This document shows positions 41,230 through 51,469 of a stretch of 64,000 nt of DNA, piece after piece. The notes beneath the pieces were generated by a model. That model ran no database searches. It was given only the letters and a program-made list of their open reading frames with translations, and was not told where the DNA came from. Where the stretch lies: contig NZ_CP097263.1 in NCBI RefSeq assembly GCF_028622115.1, positions 9,683,501-9,747,500 of the forward strand, given 5' to 3'. The position numbers were made by a program, and so were the translations under genes. The stretch is from Kutzneria chonburiensis (GTDB lineage Bacteria > Actinomycetota > Actinomycetes > Mycobacteriales > Pseudonocardiaceae). Numbering within the stretch: position 1 is the stretch's first letter; each line of letters begins with the position of its first letter.

Positions 41230-42993
41230 TCAGAGGCCGAGGTCGGCCTCGAAGGCACCCTCTTCCAGGCGGTGCTTGATCGTGGTGAGGAAGCGGGCCG
41301 CGTCCGCGCCGTCGACGAGGCGGTGGTCGTAGGACAGGGCCAGGTACACCATGGACCGGATGGCGATGGTGTCGCCGCCGGCCTCGTCGGCCACCACGAC
41401 CGGGCGCTTCACGACCGCGCCGGTGCCGAGCATGCCGACCTGCGGCTGGTTCAGGATCGGCGTGTCGAACAGGGCGCCACGGCTGCCGGTGTTGGTCAGC
41501 GTGAAGGTGCCGCCCGACAGCTCGTCCGGCTTGATCTTGTTGTTGCGGGTGCGCTCGGCAAGGTCGGCGATCTTGCGGGCGATGCCGGCGATGTTGAGGT
41601 CACCGGCGTTGTGGATCACCGGCACCATCAGGCCGCGCGGTGCGTCCACGGCGATGCCCAGGTGCTCGGCGCCGTGGTAGGTGACCTCCATCGTCTCGTC
41701 GTTGATGGAGGCGTTGACCTGCGGGTGCTGCTTGAGCGCCTCGACCGCCGCCTTGGCGAAGAACGGCAGGAACGACAGCTTCACGCCCTCGCGCGCCTCG
41801 AAGCCGCGCTTGGCCCGGTCGCGCAGCCGCGCGATACGGGTGATGTCGACCTCGATCACGGTGGTGAGCTGCGCGGAGATCTGCAGCGACTCCACCATGC
41901 GCTTGGCGATGGTCTGCCGGATCCGCGGCATCTTCTGCGTGGTGCCACGCAGCGCCTGGGCCTCGGGCGACGGCGCGGCCGACACGGCGGCCGGGGCCGA
42001 CGGGGCGGCAGCAGCCGGGGCAGCGGCGGCCGGCGCCGGGGCGGGGGCCTTCTTGGCCTCCACGGCGGCGAGCACGTCCTGCTTGCGGATGCGGCCACCG
42101 ACACCGGTGCCCTGCAACGAGTTCAGGTCGATGCCGTTCTCCGACGCCAGCTTGCGCACCAGCGGCGTCACGTACGGCGAGCCGTTCGCGTCGTCCGAGG
42201 AAGAAGCCTGCGCCTGAGGAGCCGGCGCGGCCGGAGCCGCCGGGGCGGGCGCGGGTGCGGCGGGCGCGGGAGCCTGGGCCACGGGGGCCGGTGCGGCCGG
42301 AGCCGGAGCCGGAGCCGGGGCCGCCGGAGCGGCAGGCGCGGGAGCGGGGGCGGGGGCAGCAGCCGGGGCCGCCGCGCCGTCACCGATCACGGCCAGCTTG
42401 CCGCCGACCTCGACGGTGGCGTCCTCGCCGGCCGAGATCTCCAGCAGCGTGCCGGCGACCGGCGACGGGATCTCGGTGTCGACCTTGTCGGTGGACACCT
42501 CCAGCAGCGGCTCGTCCACCTCGACCTTGTCGCCGACCTGCTTGAGCCAGCGGGTGACCGTGCCCTCGGTGACGCTCTCGCCGAGCGCCGGCATGGTGAT
42601 CTCGGTGCCCTGGGCCGGACCGGCGGCCGGGGCCGGGGCCTCGGCCTGCGGCGCCGGGGCGGCGGCCGGGGCCTGCGCCTGGGCCGGCTCGGGCTCCGGC
42701 GCGGCGGCCGGCTGCTCCTGCGCCGGGGCGGGGGTCGACGGGGCCGACGCGCCGTTGCCGTCGCCGATCACGGCGAGCTCGGCGCCGACCTCGACGGTCT
42801 CGTCCTCCTTGACGACGATGCGCGTCAGCACACCGGCGGCCGGCGACGGGATCTCGGTGTCGACCTTGTCGGTGGAGACCTCCAGCAAGGGCTCGTCGAC
42901 CTCGACCCGCTCACCCTCCTGCTTGAGCCAGCGGGTGACGGTGCCCTCCGTGACACTCTCGCCGAGTGCCGGCATCTGGACGGAGAAGGCCAT
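41230..42993 (-). CDS. sucB: Dihydrolipoamide acyltransferase E2 with two lipoyl domains
   Basis: 587 residues: lipoyl domain 1 (~1-75) and lipoyl domain 2 (~120-195), each with the target Lys in [11 protein letters not shown]; long Ala/Pro linkers; a peripheral subunit-binding domain ([24 protein letters not shown]); and the catalytic domain with active-site [15 protein letters not shown] (His, Asp). Usually annotated SucB, but in actinobacteria the homologue (DlaT) is the pyruvate dehydrogenase E2, so it should accept acetyl groups from AceE. GAGGAG precedes ATG 42993. It is followed upstream by lpdA in the same direction with a 54-nt gap. Confidence 0.95.
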   Translation of the reverse strand: MAFSVQMPALGESVTEGTVTRWLKQEGERVEVDEPLLEVSTDKVDTEIPSPAAGVLTRIVVKEDETVEVGAELAVIGDGNGASAPSTPAPAQEQPAAAPEPEPAQAQAPAAAPAPQAEAPAPAAGPAQGTEITMPALGESVTEGTVTRWLKQVGDKVEVDEPLLEVSTDKVDTEIPSPVAGTLLEISAGEDATVEVGGKLAVIGDGAAAPAAAPAPAPAPAAPAAPAPAPAPAAPAPVAQAPAPAAPAPAPAAPAAPAPQAQASSSDDANGSPYVTPLVRKLASENGIDLNSLQGTGVGGRIRKQDVLAAVEAKKAPAPAPAAAAPAAAAPSAPAAVSAAPSPEAQALRGTTQKMPRIRQTIAKRMVESLQISAQLTTVIEVDITRIARLRDRAKRGFEAREGVKLSFLPFFAKAAVEALKQHPQVNASINDETMEVTYHGAEHLGIAVDAPRGLMVPVIHNAGDLNIAGIARKIADLAERTRNNKIKPDELSGGTFTLTNTGSRGALFDTPILNQPQVGMLGTGAVVKRPVVVADEAGGDTIAIRSMVYLALSYDHRLVDGADAARFLTTIKHRLEEGAFEADLGL

Positions 42994-43047
42994 GGGTTAG
43001 TGACTCCTCGTGCTCGTTGCTCGCGTGGCTGACTATGTGCCGACGGG

Positions 43048-44418
43048 TCAGCCGTGCACGTGCAGCGGCTTGCCGGCCAGGGCGAGGAACGCCTCGCCGA
43101 GGGCTTCTGTCTGGGTGGGGTGGGCGTGGATCAACGGGGCGATGTCCTCCGGGAACGCCTCCCAGTTGTAGATCAGCTGGGCCTCGCCGATCAGCTCGCC
43201 GACGCGCTCGCCGACGAGGGTGACGCCGACGACCGGGCCGTCCGGGGCCTTGACCAGCTTGACGCCGCCGCTGGTCTTGAGGATCTGGCTCTTGCCGTTG
43301 CCGGCGAGGCTGTAGACGTAGGTGGTGGCCGAGCCGTACTTCTCCTTGGCCGCGGCCTCGGTCAGGCCGACCGAGGCGACCTCGGGGTTGCAGTACGTCA
43401 CGCGCGGGATGCCGGCCTCGTCGATGACCCGGGGGTTCTGCCCGGCGATGTCCTCGGCGACGAAGATGCCCTGCTGGAAACCGCGGTGGGCCAGCTGAAG
43501 GCCGGGCACGATGTCGCCGACCGCGTAGACGCCGGGCAGGTTGGTGCGCAGCCGCTCGTCGGTGATCACGAAGCCGCGCTCCATGCGGACGCCGGCCTCC
43601 TCGTAGCCGTGGCCCGCGGTGTTCGGGCCGCGGCCGACCGCGACCAGCAGCAGGTCGGCGTCCAGCACGTCGCCGTTCTCCAGGCTGACCGAGACGCCCG
43701 AGTCGTTCTGGGTGGCGCCGGTGAACTTCACGCCCGTCTTGAACTTGATGCCGCGCTTGCGGAAGGCGCGTTCCAGCTGCTTGGAGGCCCACTCGTCCTC
43801 GGCCGGCACCAGGCGCGGCAGGGCCTCGACGATGGTCACGTCGGCGCCGAAGGAGCTCCACACGCTGGCGAACTCGACGCCGATGACGCCGCCGCCGAGC
43901 ACGACGACCTTCTCCGGGATCCAGTCCAGGTTCAGCGCCTGGTCGCTGGTGATGACCCGGCCGGTGATCTCGAGGCCGGGCAGGCTGCGGGCGTAGGAGC
44001 CGGTGGCCAGCACCACGTTCTTGCCGGTGTAGCGGTTGCCGTCGACGACCACCGTGTTCGGGCCCTGGAACGTGCCGGCGCCCTCGACCAGCGTGACCTT
44101 GTTGGCCTTGACCAGGCCCTGAAGGCCCTTGTAGAGGCCGCTGATCACGCCGTCCTTGTAGGAGTTCACGCCCGGCATGTCGATGCCCTCGAGCGAGCTC
44201 TTCACGCCGAACTTGTCACCCTCGCGGGCCGCGTCGGCGACCTCCGCCGCGTGCAGCAGGGCCTTGGTCGGGATGCAGCCGCGGTGCAGGCAGGTGCCCC
44301 CCAGCTTGTCCTTCTCGACCAGGATGACGGACAGGCCGAGCTCGGCCGCGCGGAAGGCGCAGGCGTAGCCGCCCGAGCCGCCGCCCAGGATCACAAGGTC
44401 GGCGGAGGTGTCGGTCAC
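43048..44418 (-). CDS. lpdA: Dihydrolipoyl dehydrogenase (E3)
   Basis: A 456-residue FAD disulfide reductase that reoxidises dihydrolipoyl-E2 with NAD. FAD loop VILGGGSGGYACA, redox disulfide GGTCLHRGCIPTK (Cys-x4-Cys), NAD loop VVLGGGVIGVEFASVW, second FAD motif GVYAVGDI, and the catalytic His/Glu in HAHPTQTEALGE. GTG 44418 has GAGGAG 6 nt upstream, which excludes the longer form. Operon with the E2 gene. Confidence 0.96.
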   Translation of the reverse strand: MTDTSADLVILGGGSGGYACAFRAAELGLSVILVEKDKLGGTCLHRGCIPTKALLHAAEVADAAREGDKFGVKSSLEGIDMPGVNSYKDGVISGLYKGLQGLVKANKVTLVEGAGTFQGPNTVVVDGNRYTGKNVVLATGSYARSLPGLEITGRVITSDQALNLDWIPEKVVVLGGGVIGVEFASVWSSFGADVTIVEALPRLVPAEDEWASKQLERAFRKRGIKFKTGVKFTGATQNDSGVSVSLENGDVLDADLLLVAVGRGPNTAGHGYEEAGVRMERGFVITDERLRTNLPGVYAVGDIVPGLQLAHRGFQQGIFVAEDIAGQNPRVIDEAGIPRVTYCNPEVASVGLTEAAAKEKYGSATTYVYSLAGNGKSQILKTSGGVKLVKAPDGPVVGVTLVGERVGELIGEAQLIYNWEAFPEDIAPLIHAHPTQTEALGEAFLALAGKPLHVHG

Positions 44419-44617
44419 GGGATCTCCTCGACTGGCAACAGTGGCAATTCGTGGTCTGCGGGTCACTCGCGCGTGTACGCGCGCGTCAACTGTGGCCATC
44501 TTGTCACTTCGCCGTCGCGGCTGCCCTGACCGGGGGAGGGATCGAGCGGGTTTCACACCCTTCGACCACCGGTCCTGGCACGATTGAGGCAGACGTGCGA
44601 TACGGGAGGAGGCGTCC

Positions 44618-44956
44618 GTGGGCTTGTTCGATCGTTTTCGCAGGACCAGGCGTCCGGGCGTGACCCGCGGTTCGACCTCGCACGACACCTCCCACCTGGA
44701 GTCCTGGACCGCTGGGCACCGGGGTGTGGAGGCGTTCGTGGAGCCGCGGACCACGGTGACGGAAACCACTGTGGTGTTGGTCGCTCATGACGGCGAGTGG
44801 ACCCGTCGGCGCATCGACGGCGAGCAGGGCGCGTTCCGGCTCGGCCGCAAACTCGGCATCCCGGTGTACGAGGTCAGCAAGGTCGGTTACCCCAAGCGCA
44901 TGCGCGAGTACACCGCGCGCCAGCGGGCCCGGTCGCGGCGTCAGACCACCGACTGA
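44618..44956 (+). CDS. Conserved actinobacterial small protein
   Basis: 112 residues, basic and soluble, starting MGLFDRFRRTRR and with a core 'RTTVTETTVVLVAHDGEWTRRRIDGEQGAFRLGRKLGIPVYEVSKVGYPKRMREY'. GTG 44618 has a strong GGGAGGAGG 6 nt upstream. Sometimes annotated 'oxidoreductase' in related genomes without evidence. Overlaps the convergent OsmC gene by 16 nt. Function unknown. Confidence 0.8.
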   Translation: MGLFDRFRRTRRPGVTRGSTSHDTSHLESWTAGHRGVEAFVEPRTTVTETTVVLVAHDGEWTRRRIDGEQGAFRLGRKLGIPVYEVSKVGYPKRMREYTARQRARSRRQTTD

Positions 44957-45375
44957 ACCGTCACCGGGAAATTGACCGAGTTGGCGATGAAGCACAGGTG
45001 ATGGGCTCGCTCGTGCAGCTCGGCCAGCTGGTCGTGACCACTGTGGACGGTCACCTCCGGCCGTAGCGTCACGTCGGTGAAGCGGCCGCCGCCGTCTTCC
45101 GCCATCGTGCCGGTCGCGCGGTCGCGGTAGTCCGTGACCACGATGCCCGCCTCCGCCGCCAGGTGCAGGAACCACAGCATGTGGCACTGGGACAGCGAGG
45201 CCACCAGCAGTTCCTCGGGGTTGTAGCGATCCCGGTCGCCGCGGAATGCCGGGTCCGCCGAGCCCGGCAGCACCGGCTTGCCTTCGACCGCGACCTCGTG
45301 CGCCCGCGAGTAGTCCCGGTAGCCCGTCGTCGCCCCGTGCCAGCTGACTTCCACCTCGTACCCGTGTGTCCGCAT
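44941..45375 (-). CDS. OsmC-family protein
   Basis: 144 residues of the OsmC/Ohr peroxidase fold. The sequence includes 'YNPEELLVASLSQCHMLWFLHLAAEAGI' with the first Cys; the second Cys is in 'AHHLCFIANSVNFPV', giving the two-Cys site that reduces organic hydroperoxides. ATG 45375 (MRTHGYEVEV) is chosen because a -10 TATACA lies 6 nt before it. Confidence 0.88.
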   Translation of the reverse strand: MRTHGYEVEVSWHGATTGYRDYSRAHEVAVEGKPVLPGSADPAFRGDRDRYNPEELLVASLSQCHMLWFLHLAAEAGIVVTDYRDRATGTMAEDGGGRFTDVTLRPEVTVHSGHDQLAELHERAHHLCFIANSVNFPVTVQSVV

Positions 45376-45381
45376 ACGCCT

Positions 45382-45387
45382 TGTATA
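45382..45387 (-). promoter_or_regulatory. -10 element of the OsmC gene
   Basis: TATACA on the minus strand, 6 nt before ATG 45375; decides the start. Confidence 0.5.
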
Positions 45388-45445
45388 CACGCAACCGGGG
45401 GTTGGTGGACACGTCTTTCCGGTAGATCAAATCGAGGGGGAGACG

Positions 45446-46000
45446 TTGAGTCAGTCGTTGTCGGCCGAGCGCGTCGAGGCCGAGCGGATCGTGCTGCGCA
45501 AGACGATCGAGGCGGACCGGGAGCGGCTCATCGAGCTGCGCACCGACCCCGAGGTCGGGGCTTACATCGGCGGTCACCAGGACCGTGCCGCCGTCGAGCG
45601 GCGCATCGCCGAGGTCGGCATGATCAAGCTGGGTGATGTCCCAGGCCTGTTCATCATCGCCGACCGGGACACGGATCTTTTCCTCGGCACCATGCAGCTC
45701 ATGCCTCGGGCCGCCGACCGGCCCGGCCACCTCAGCGAGGCCGGGGAAGAGCTGGAGATCGGCTACCTGCTGCACCGCTCCGCTTGGGGCGCCGGCTACG
45801 CCTTCGAGGCCGCCACCGCCATCCTCCGCGCCGGCGCCGCCGAGCTTCCCGACCAGCCCGTCATCCTCGTCACCCAGTCCGCCAACACCCGCTCCCGCCG
45901 CCTCGCCGACCGCCTCGGCTTCCGGTTCGTGCGGACCTTCCACGCCTACGACGCCGAGCAGACCCTCTCCGCCGCCGACCTCCATTCCTTCAAACCCTGA
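45446..46000 (+). CDS. GNAT-family N-acetyltransferase
   Basis: 184 residues. The acetyl-CoA-binding region is 'LEIGYLLHRSAWGAGYAFEAATAIL', followed by 'VTQSANTRSRRLADRLGFRFV', typical of RimJ/RimL-like GNAT proteins. TTG 45446 has GGGGGAG upstream. The acceptor (protein, antibiotic or metabolite) is unknown. Its TGA forms part of the downstream terminator stem. Confidence 0.85.
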   Translation: MSQSLSAERVEAERIVLRKTIEADRERLIELRTDPEVGAYIGGHQDRAAVERRIAEVGMIKLGDVPGLFIIADRDTDLFLGTMQLMPRAADRPGHLSEAGEELEIGYLLHRSAWGAGYAFEAATAILRAGAAELPDQPVILVTQSANTRSRRLADRLGFRFVRTFHAYDAEQTLSAADLHSFKP

Positions 46001-46031
46001 CGCCCCGCCCGGTAAGCCGGGCGGGGCGTCA
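45998..46031. terminator. Bidirectional terminator between GNAT and pepA genes
   Basis: A 15-bp perfect stem (45998-46012 with 46017-46031), TAAG loop; the first arm includes the GNAT stop codon. Confidence 0.75.
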
Positions 46032-46043
46032 GCCGAAGAAGCC

Positions 46044-47528
46044 TCAGTCGTTGGCGGCGATGTCCGCCAACACGGCGGCGATCGTCCGGACCGGAACGCC
46101 GGTGCCGCCCTTGGTCGTGTAGCCGAAAGCCCCGCCGGAGTTGTATGCCGGCCCGGCGACGTCGATGTGCGCCCACGGCAGCTCGGACGGCACGAAGTCG
46201 CGGAGGAACAGGGCCGCGGCGAGCATGCCGCCGAAGCGGTGGCCGGTGATGTTGGCCAGGTCGGCGAGCCGCGAGTCGAGGTCGGACCGCAGCTCCTCGG
46301 GCATGGGCATGGCCCAGCTGGCCTCGCCGACGGCGTTGGCGATCCCGGTGACCCGGTCGCGGAACTCGTCGGTGCCCATGACGCCGGCGGTCCGCTTGCC
46401 GAGGGCGACGAGCTGAGCACCGGTCAAGGTGGCGGTGTCGATGAGGTAGTCGGGGTTGTCCTCGCACGCCCGCACGATGGCGTCGGCCAGGATGAGCCGG
46501 CCCTCGGCGTCGGTGTTGAGCACCTCGACGGTCTTGCCGCCGTACATGGTCAGCACGTCACCGGGCCGGTAAGCGTCGCCGGACGGCATGTTCTCGGCCA
46601 TCGGCACGGTGGCGACGACCTCGAGCGGGTACTTGAGCTTGGCGGCGAGCACGACGCTGGCGACGACCGCGGCCGCACCACCCATGTCGGAGCTCATCTC
46701 CTCCATGCCGCCGGCCGGCTTGATCGAGATGCCGCCGGTGTCGAAGGTGATGCCCTTGCCGACCAGAGCGATCTTCTTGCGCGCCTTGGGACCCTTGTAC
46801 GACAGGCGAACCAGCCGCGGCTGCCGGGTGGAGCCGCCGCCGACGCCGAGGATGCCGCCGTAGCCGCCCTTGCGCAGTGCCTTCTCGTCGAGCACCTCGA
46901 CCTCGATGCCGTTGGCCTCGGCCAGCGCGACGGCCCGCTCGGCGAACGACCCGGGGTACAGCACGTTGGGCGGCGTGTTGACGAGGTCACGGGTGATGGC
47001 GACGCACTCGGCGATGGCGGTGTGCGCCTTCAACGCCGCCTTGTGCTCCTTGACGGTGCCGTCGGCCGGCGTGGCGAACTCGATACGGGCCAGGGTGGCC
47101 TCGCCGGCCTCCGACTTGTACTCGGTGAAGGTGTACCCGCCGAGCAGCGTGCCCTCGACGGCCGCGCCGAGGTCCACAGCGGACAGCGTGCTCGCGGCCT
47201 TCTTGGCCTTGCCGAGCGCACGGGCCGAGGCGCCGGCGGCGCGGCGAACCTGCTCGGTGCCGTAGCCGGGCTTGCCGAGGCCGACGGCGATCAGCAGCGG
47301 GGCGGCCAGCTTGCCGCCGGTCGGCACCTTCACGACCTCCTCGGCCTTGCCGGTGGCGCCGAGCACGCCGAGCAGTTCCGGCAGCCCGCCGGAGAAAGCG
47401 GCGGCGACGGCGTCCGCACCGGGCGCCAGCTCCAGGCCGTCGGGGCCCTGGACGGTGCCGACGACGACAACGTCCACGGCCAGAGCGACCAGGTCGCTGT
47501 CGGTCAGTGCTAGCTTCGGCGCGGTCAC
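46044..47528 (-). CDS. pepA: Leucyl aminopeptidase (M17)
   Basis: A 494-residue metallopeptidase. N-terminal regulatory domain, then the catalytic domain with the signature NTDAEGRL, '[15 protein letters not shown]' (metal-binding Lys/Asp), '[10 protein letters not shown]' and '[13 protein letters not shown]'. Removes N-terminal residues from peptides in the cytoplasm. Syntenic with pepB in M. tuberculosis, near dlaT. GTG 47528 has GAGGAG 7 nt upstream, which excludes a longer form. Confidence 0.95.
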   Translation of the reverse strand: MTAPKLALTDSDLVALAVDVVVVGTVQGPDGLELAPGADAVAAAFSGGLPELLGVLGATGKAEEVVKVPTGGKLAAPLLIAVGLGKPGYGTEQVRRAAGASARALGKAKKAASTLSAVDLGAAVEGTLLGGYTFTEYKSEAGEATLARIEFATPADGTVKEHKAALKAHTAIAECVAITRDLVNTPPNVLYPGSFAERAVALAEANGIEVEVLDEKALRKGGYGGILGVGGGSTRQPRLVRLSYKGPKARKKIALVGKGITFDTGGISIKPAGGMEEMSSDMGGAAAVVASVVLAAKLKYPLEVVATVPMAENMPSGDAYRPGDVLTMYGGKTVEVLNTDAEGRLILADAIVRACEDNPDYLIDTATLTGAQLVALGKRTAGVMGTDEFRDRVTGIANAVGEASWAMPMPEELRSDLDSRLADLANITGHRFGGMLAAALFLRDFVPSELPWAHIDVAGPAYNSGGAFGYTTKGGTGVPVRTIAAVLADIAAND

Positions 47529-47671
47529 TTTTGGCTCCTCGACTCCTGCTGCGGTGATGATGTGAAAACCGATGCTAACCACCCCATCGTGAGCGTCGCT
47601 AACTACCTCACCGCGAGCGTCATTCGACAGGTGGCTGCCGATCACGCGGCGCATCTGGGAAGGTGGGCAGC

Positions 47672-48883
47672 GTGACGAGCACGCTGCGCCGGCAGCTTCC
47701 GGCGGCCGACACCATCGCGCTCGGTGTCGGCGGGATGCTCGGCGCCGGCGTGTTCGCGGCTTTCGGCCCCGCGTCGGCCATCGCCGGCACGTACGCACTG
47801 ATCGGCGTTGTGCTCGCGGCGCTGCTCGCGGCGTGCAGCGCCTTCTCCACGGCCGATCAGGCGCGGGCTTTTCCCGGCGACGGCGCCGGATACCGCTACA
47901 CCGCGCAGTTGCTCGGGGCGTGGCCCGGTCGGATGGCCGGCAGTGCATCCATCGCCGGCCGGCTGGCCGCCGCGGCCGCGATCGCCGGTACGTTCGGCGC
48001 CTACGTCACGCCTCAGCGGCCATTGTTCGGCGCGCTGGGTGTCCTCGCCGTCGCGACCGCGCTGGACGTCGTCGGATTTCGGCTCAACCGCAAGCTGAAC
48101 TGGGCGGTCGTGGCCATTGTGGCCGTCTCACTGGGACTGGTCGTCGCGACCTGCCTTTCCGTGCCGCCGCCCCCGATCACCAACGCCCCCGACGCCGATC
48201 AGCCCCTCGGGCTGCTGACCTCGGCCGGCATCCTGGTGTTCGCGTTCCTCGGCTTCGAGCGGATCACCGCGCCCGGCCCGGACGAGCCCAGCTTCACCGC
48301 CCGCCGGCTGCACCTGGCCATCCCGGTGTCCCTGGTGCTCGTGCTCGGCGGCTACCTCGTCGTCGGCTACGCCGCGTTCCGGCAGCTCGGGCCGACCCGC
48401 CTGGCCCTGTCGCCCGCGCCGCTGATCGACGCCGTGACCTCGGCCGACGGCCAGTGGATCGTGCCGTTGGTCACGGCCGGCGCCGCCGTCGCGACGGTCG
48501 CCGCGCTGCTCGGCGTGCTCTCCGGCGCCCGACGGACCGTGACGACGGTGGCCGGGTCCAACGACCTGCCCCACGCCTTCCGGGACGACCGCGTCGCCGG
48601 CTGGACCGGCGGTGCCGTCGCGGCGATCCTGGCCGTCGCGCTGACGCCGTCGGTGGCGATCGGCTTCGCCGCCTGCGCGATGCTGGCCTACTACGCCTTC
48701 ACCAACGCCTCGGCCCGGATCCTGCTCAAGGAGGACCGGACCTGGCCGATGCGGACGGCCTGTTTCGGCCTGGGACTGTCCGTTCTGTACGGCATGACCA
48801 TGCCACCCTTCCTCCTGGCGGCGACGATCGCGGTCGTGCTGCTCGGATCTGTCGGCATGTCTCTGTACCGTCGGACGGTGTGA
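47672..48883 (+). CDS. APC-superfamily amino acid permease
   Basis: 403 residues with about 11-12 membrane segments. The first helix is '[18 protein letters not shown]' (unwound substrate loop GxGxGxF-like), characteristic of APC transporters. Likely imports or exchanges amino acids. GTG 47672 follows GGAAGG. Its stop overlaps the next gene's GTG (GTGA), indicating co-translation. Confidence 0.85.
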   Translation: MTSTLRRQLPAADTIALGVGGMLGAGVFAAFGPASAIAGTYALIGVVLAALLAACSAFSTADQARAFPGDGAGYRYTAQLLGAWPGRMAGSASIAGRLAAAAAIAGTFGAYVTPQRPLFGALGVLAVATALDVVGFRLNRKLNWAVVAIVAVSLGLVVATCLSVPPPPITNAPDADQPLGLLTSAGILVFAFLGFERITAPGPDEPSFTARRLHLAIPVSLVLVLGGYLVVGYAAFRQLGPTRLALSPAPLIDAVTSADGQWIVPLVTAGAAVATVAALLGVLSGARRTVTTVAGSNDLPHAFRDDRVAGWTGGAVAAILAVALTPSVAIGFAACAMLAYYAFTNASARILLKEDRTWPMRTACFGLGLSVLYGMTMPPFLLAATIAVVLLGSVGMSLYRRTV

Positions 48884-49512
48884 CGAACGTATCGGCGACC
48901 TGGGCCCCGGGAACGACCGCGCTGCTGCGCTTCCGCCGTCTCGACGGCACTCTCGGCCAGGTGCATCCGCTGAGCGTGCTGTCCGACGACGGGCGGGCGC
49001 TGGTCGGCTGGCTGCCCGCGGACACGCCGATCGTCGGCACCAGGGTGGTCGGCGGCCGCAGTCCCCGTGACGTGCCGATGGCCGAGCGGTTCACGCTGGC
49101 CCGGGAGCGCTTCCCGCACGTCTGGCACAGCTCGGCCAACCTGCGGCTGGTCGAGGAGGACCGCTGGTCGAGCACCTGGTGGTTCTTCAGCCGGGACTGG
49201 GAGTTCCAGGGCTGGTACGTGAACCTGGAGATCCCGATGGGCCGTACCGCGTCCACTGTGGACCGGGTGGACGGCGCGCTGGACGTGGCGATCGCGCCGG
49301 ACCGCAGCTGGGAGTGGAAGGACGAGGACGAGGCCGACGAGTGCGTGCGGGTCGGCCGGCTGTCGGCCGGGCAGCTGGCCCAGCTGCGGGCCGAAGGGGA
49401 GCGGATGATCGCGTTGGCCGAGGCCGGCCGCTTCCCGTTCGACGGCACCTGGACCGACTTCCGCCCCGACCCGTCCTGGCCGCGGCCGACGCTGCCGGCC
49501 GGCGACTACTGA
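48880..49512 (+). CDS. DUF402 domain protein
   Basis: 210 residues. Core 'WWFFSRDWEFQGWYVNLEIPMGR' and 'DGALDVAIAPDRSWEWKDEDEADECVRVG' match the DUF402/FomD-like family, beta-barrel proteins that include nucleotide hydrolases acting on nucleoside di/triphosphates. Co-translated with the permease via GTGA overlap. Precise substrate unknown. Confidence 0.85.
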   Translation: MTNVSATWAPGTTALLRFRRLDGTLGQVHPLSVLSDDGRALVGWLPADTPIVGTRVVGGRSPRDVPMAERFTLARERFPHVWHSSANLRLVEEDRWSSTWWFFSRDWEFQGWYVNLEIPMGRTASTVDRVDGALDVAIAPDRSWEWKDEDEADECVRVGRLSAGQLAQLRAEGERMIALAEAGRFPFDGTWTDFRPDPSWPRPTLPAGDY

Positions 49513-49609
49513 TCGGCCGCTGGCCTGCGACTACTCTCCGGCACAAGGATCCCCGAAAGTTGGACGTCCGATCTTTGGGACTGCGATTTTCTGACCGGTG
49601 AGTAGGCGT

Positions 49610-49615
49610 TAACCT
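49610..49615 (+). promoter_or_regulatory. -10 element of ilvE
   Basis: TAACCT, 7 nt before ATG 49623; no Shine-Dalgarno present. Confidence 0.5.
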
Positions 49616-49622
49616 AAGGTCC

Positions 49623-50723
49623 ATGACGCCAGGCACCCACTTCAGCCATGTCCCGCACCCGGCACCGGCGACCCCGGAGCGGGTAGCGCAGGTACTGGCT
49701 TCGCCGGGCTTCGGACAGCACTTCACCGACAACATGGTGACGATTCGCTGGAACTCGGAGCAGGGCTGGCACGACGCGACCGTGCAGCCCTACCAGTCGC
49801 TGGAGCTCGATCCGGCGGCGATGGTGCTGCACTACGGGCAGGCGATCTTCGAAGGGCTGAAGGTCTACCGCCAGCCCGACGGCTCGCTGAAGTCCTTCCG
49901 GCCGGAGGCCAACGCCGAGCGGTTCCGCTCGTCGGCCCGCCGGCTGGCCATGCCCGAGCTCCCGGACGACCTCTTCCTGGGGTCCATCCAGGAGCTGCTC
50001 GCGGTCGACGGCCGCTGGGTGCCCGAGCGGGCCGAGGAGTCGCTGTACCTGCGGCCCTTCATGATCTCCGTGGAGAAGGGCCTTGGCGTGCGCCCGGCCA
50101 AGGAGTACCTGTACGTGCTGATCGCCTCGCCGGCCGGCTCGTACTTCAGTGGCGGCCTCAAGCCGGTGAGCGTGTGGCTGTGCACCGAGTTCGTGCGGGC
50201 CGCCCCCGGCGGCACCGGCACGGCCAAGTGCGCCGGCAACTACGCGGCCTCCCTTCAGGCCCAGGCCCAGGCGGCCGAGCAGGGCTGCGACCAGGTCGTC
50301 TGGCTGGACGCCATGGAGCGGCACTGGGTCGAGGAGATGGGCGGCATGAACCTGTTCTTCGTGTTCGGCTCCGGGGCCGACGCGAAGGTGGTCACGCCGG
50401 AGCTGTCCGGCTCGCTGCTGCCCGGCATCACCCGTGACTCCATCCTCCAGGTCGCGGCCGATCTCGGCTACGCGGTCGAGGAGCGGCGGGTGTCCACCGA
50501 GGAGTGGGAGAAGAAGGTCGGGACCGGCGAGCTGACCGAGGTGTTCGCCTGCGGCACGGCCGCCGTGATCACGCCGGTCGGTCGGGCCAAGCACGCCCAG
50601 GGCGAGTTCCTGGTCAACGGCGGCAATGCCGGCGAGGTCTCGATGCGGCTGCGCGAGACGCTCACCGGCATCCAGCACGGCTCGGCCGCCGACACCCACG
50701 GCTGGATGCGCACCTTCGCCTGA
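49623..50723 (+). CDS. ilvE: Branched-chain amino acid aminotransferase
   Basis: A 366-residue fold-type IV PLP enzyme that makes or degrades Leu, Ile and Val. The start '[12 protein letters not shown]' and '[21 protein letters not shown]' are family-typical; the PLP Lys is in [12 protein letters not shown]; the end is 'GDAADTHGW'-like ([13 protein letters not shown]). Equivalent to M. tuberculosis Rv2210c, retaining neighbourhood with cobT/cobS. Strong terminator downstream. Confidence 0.97.
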   Translation: MTPGTHFSHVPHPAPATPERVAQVLASPGFGQHFTDNMVTIRWNSEQGWHDATVQPYQSLELDPAAMVLHYGQAIFEGLKVYRQPDGSLKSFRPEANAERFRSSARRLAMPELPDDLFLGSIQELLAVDGRWVPERAEESLYLRPFMISVEKGLGVRPAKEYLYVLIASPAGSYFSGGLKPVSVWLCTEFVRAAPGGTGTAKCAGNYAASLQAQAQAAEQGCDQVVWLDAMERHWVEEMGGMNLFFVFGSGADAKVVTPELSGSLLPGITRDSILQVAADLGYAVEERRVSTEEWEKKVGTGELTEVFACGTAAVITPVGRAKHAQGEFLVNGGNAGEVSMRLRETLTGIQHGSAADTHGWMRTFA

Positions 50724-50746
50724 TCACACAAGGGAAAGCTCTCTAG

Positions 50747-50780
50747 ATGCCCGTGAGATCCACCCGGATCTCACGGGCAT
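50747..50780 (+). terminator. Terminator after ilvE
   Basis: A 15-bp perfect stem (50747-50761 with 50766-50780), ACCC loop, followed by TTCTTCCCC. Confidence 0.85.
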
Positions 50781-50908
50781 TTCTTCCCCATAAGTAGTGA
50801 CCGACCGGGCTCCCCCGCAGGCGCCCGGCGGTCCCCTCAGCCGTCGGCCACCGCGTGTCGAGCACGCATTGTCACCGTCTTCGACGATAGAGAGGTCGGC
50901 CGGGGGAT

Positions 50909-50943
50909 TGCAATACTCTGCACACTATGTGCATTATATTGCA
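50909..50943. promoter_or_regulatory. Nested palindromic operator of the XRE/ImmA cassette
   Basis: A symmetric 35-bp element. Outer arms TGCAATA (50909-50915) and TATTGCA (50937-50943) and inner arms TGCACA (50919-50924) and TGTGCA (50928-50933) share one centre at 50926. The four TGCA boxes start at 50909, 50919, 50930 and 50940, about one helical turn apart, as expected for two dimers or a tetramer on one DNA face. A -10 candidate TAGGGT at 50951-50956 would place the -35 inside the element. Confidence 0.75.
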
Positions 50944-50983
50944 CGTCGCGTAGGGTGATCCCGAACTGACTGGGGAGTGACGG

Positions 50984-51469
50984 ATGGCCACTGACCACGG
51001 TGCCGCGTCCGGAGCCGACGGTGTGGACGATCGCCTGAACGTCACCCGATCGGCCGTGGGCGAGCGGCTGCGCTACATCCGGGAGCACCACCCGGAGGGC
51101 GCCTTGACGCGGGCCGAGCTGGCCGAGCGGTCGGGTGTCTCCATGCGCACCATCGCCGCGCTCGAGTCGGCCGAGGGCGCCAACGTGCAGGTGGACACCC
51201 TGGTCAAGCTGACCCACAGCCTGGGCATCCGCCGGGTCGCCTACCTGCTCGACCCCGAGGTGTTCACCCAGGTCAACCAGGAGCTGGCGCTGTCACGACA
51301 GCTCCGCGAGGCCCGCGACGCCGGCGTGGAGGCCGTCCTGCTGCGCAACTCCACCGGTGTCTCCGATGACGCCGCCAGCACCCTGAACAACCTGCTCGAC
51401 GCCATCGTCGGCGCCGCGCGGCAGGCCAAGGGCAAGCTGCGGGGCGACACACCCGGTGATCCGTCGTGA
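50984..51469 (+). CDS. XRE-family repressor of the ImmA cassette
   Basis: A 161-residue regulator. HTH_3 near the N-terminus: 'VGERLRYIREHHPEGALTRAELAERSGVSMRTIAALESAEGANVQVDTLVKLTHSLGI'. The C-terminal part 'RQLREARDAGVEAVLLRNSTGVSDDAASTLNNLLDAI' is probably for oligomerisation and may be cleaved by the adjacent ImmA protease. GGGGAG precedes ATG 50984. It overlaps immA by 4 nt. Likely binds the nested palindrome at 50909-50943 and represses its own operon. Confidence 0.9.
   Translation: MATDHGAASGADGVDDRLNVTRSAVGERLRYIREHHPEGALTRAELAERSGVSMRTIAALESAEGANVQVDTLVKLTHSLGIRRVAYLLDPEVFTQVNQELALSRQLREARDAGVEAVLLRNSTGVSDDAASTLNNLLDAIVGAARQAKGKLRGDTPGDPS

Noticed and set aside
42200-42420. Ala/Pro-coding repeats as a tandem DNA repeat
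   Set aside because: They are the flexible linkers between E2 domains, expected for this family.
41131-43032. 633-codon open frame opposite the E2 gene
   Set aside because: Antisense shadow of the Ala/Pro linkers and lipoyl domains; its N-terminus is just a palindromic repeat read as protein.
44467-44483. CGCGCG-TGTA-CGCGCG palindrome upstream of lpdA as an operator
   Set aside because: Alternating CG is common in this GC-rich sequence and there is no second copy or regulator nearby to support it.
43054-44529. 491-codon open frame opposite lpdA
   Set aside because: Antisense shadow with no motif; lpdA on the other strand is complete.
45633-47513. 626-codon open frame opposite pepA
   Set aside because: pepA is intact on the other strand; composition of the frame is typical antisense.
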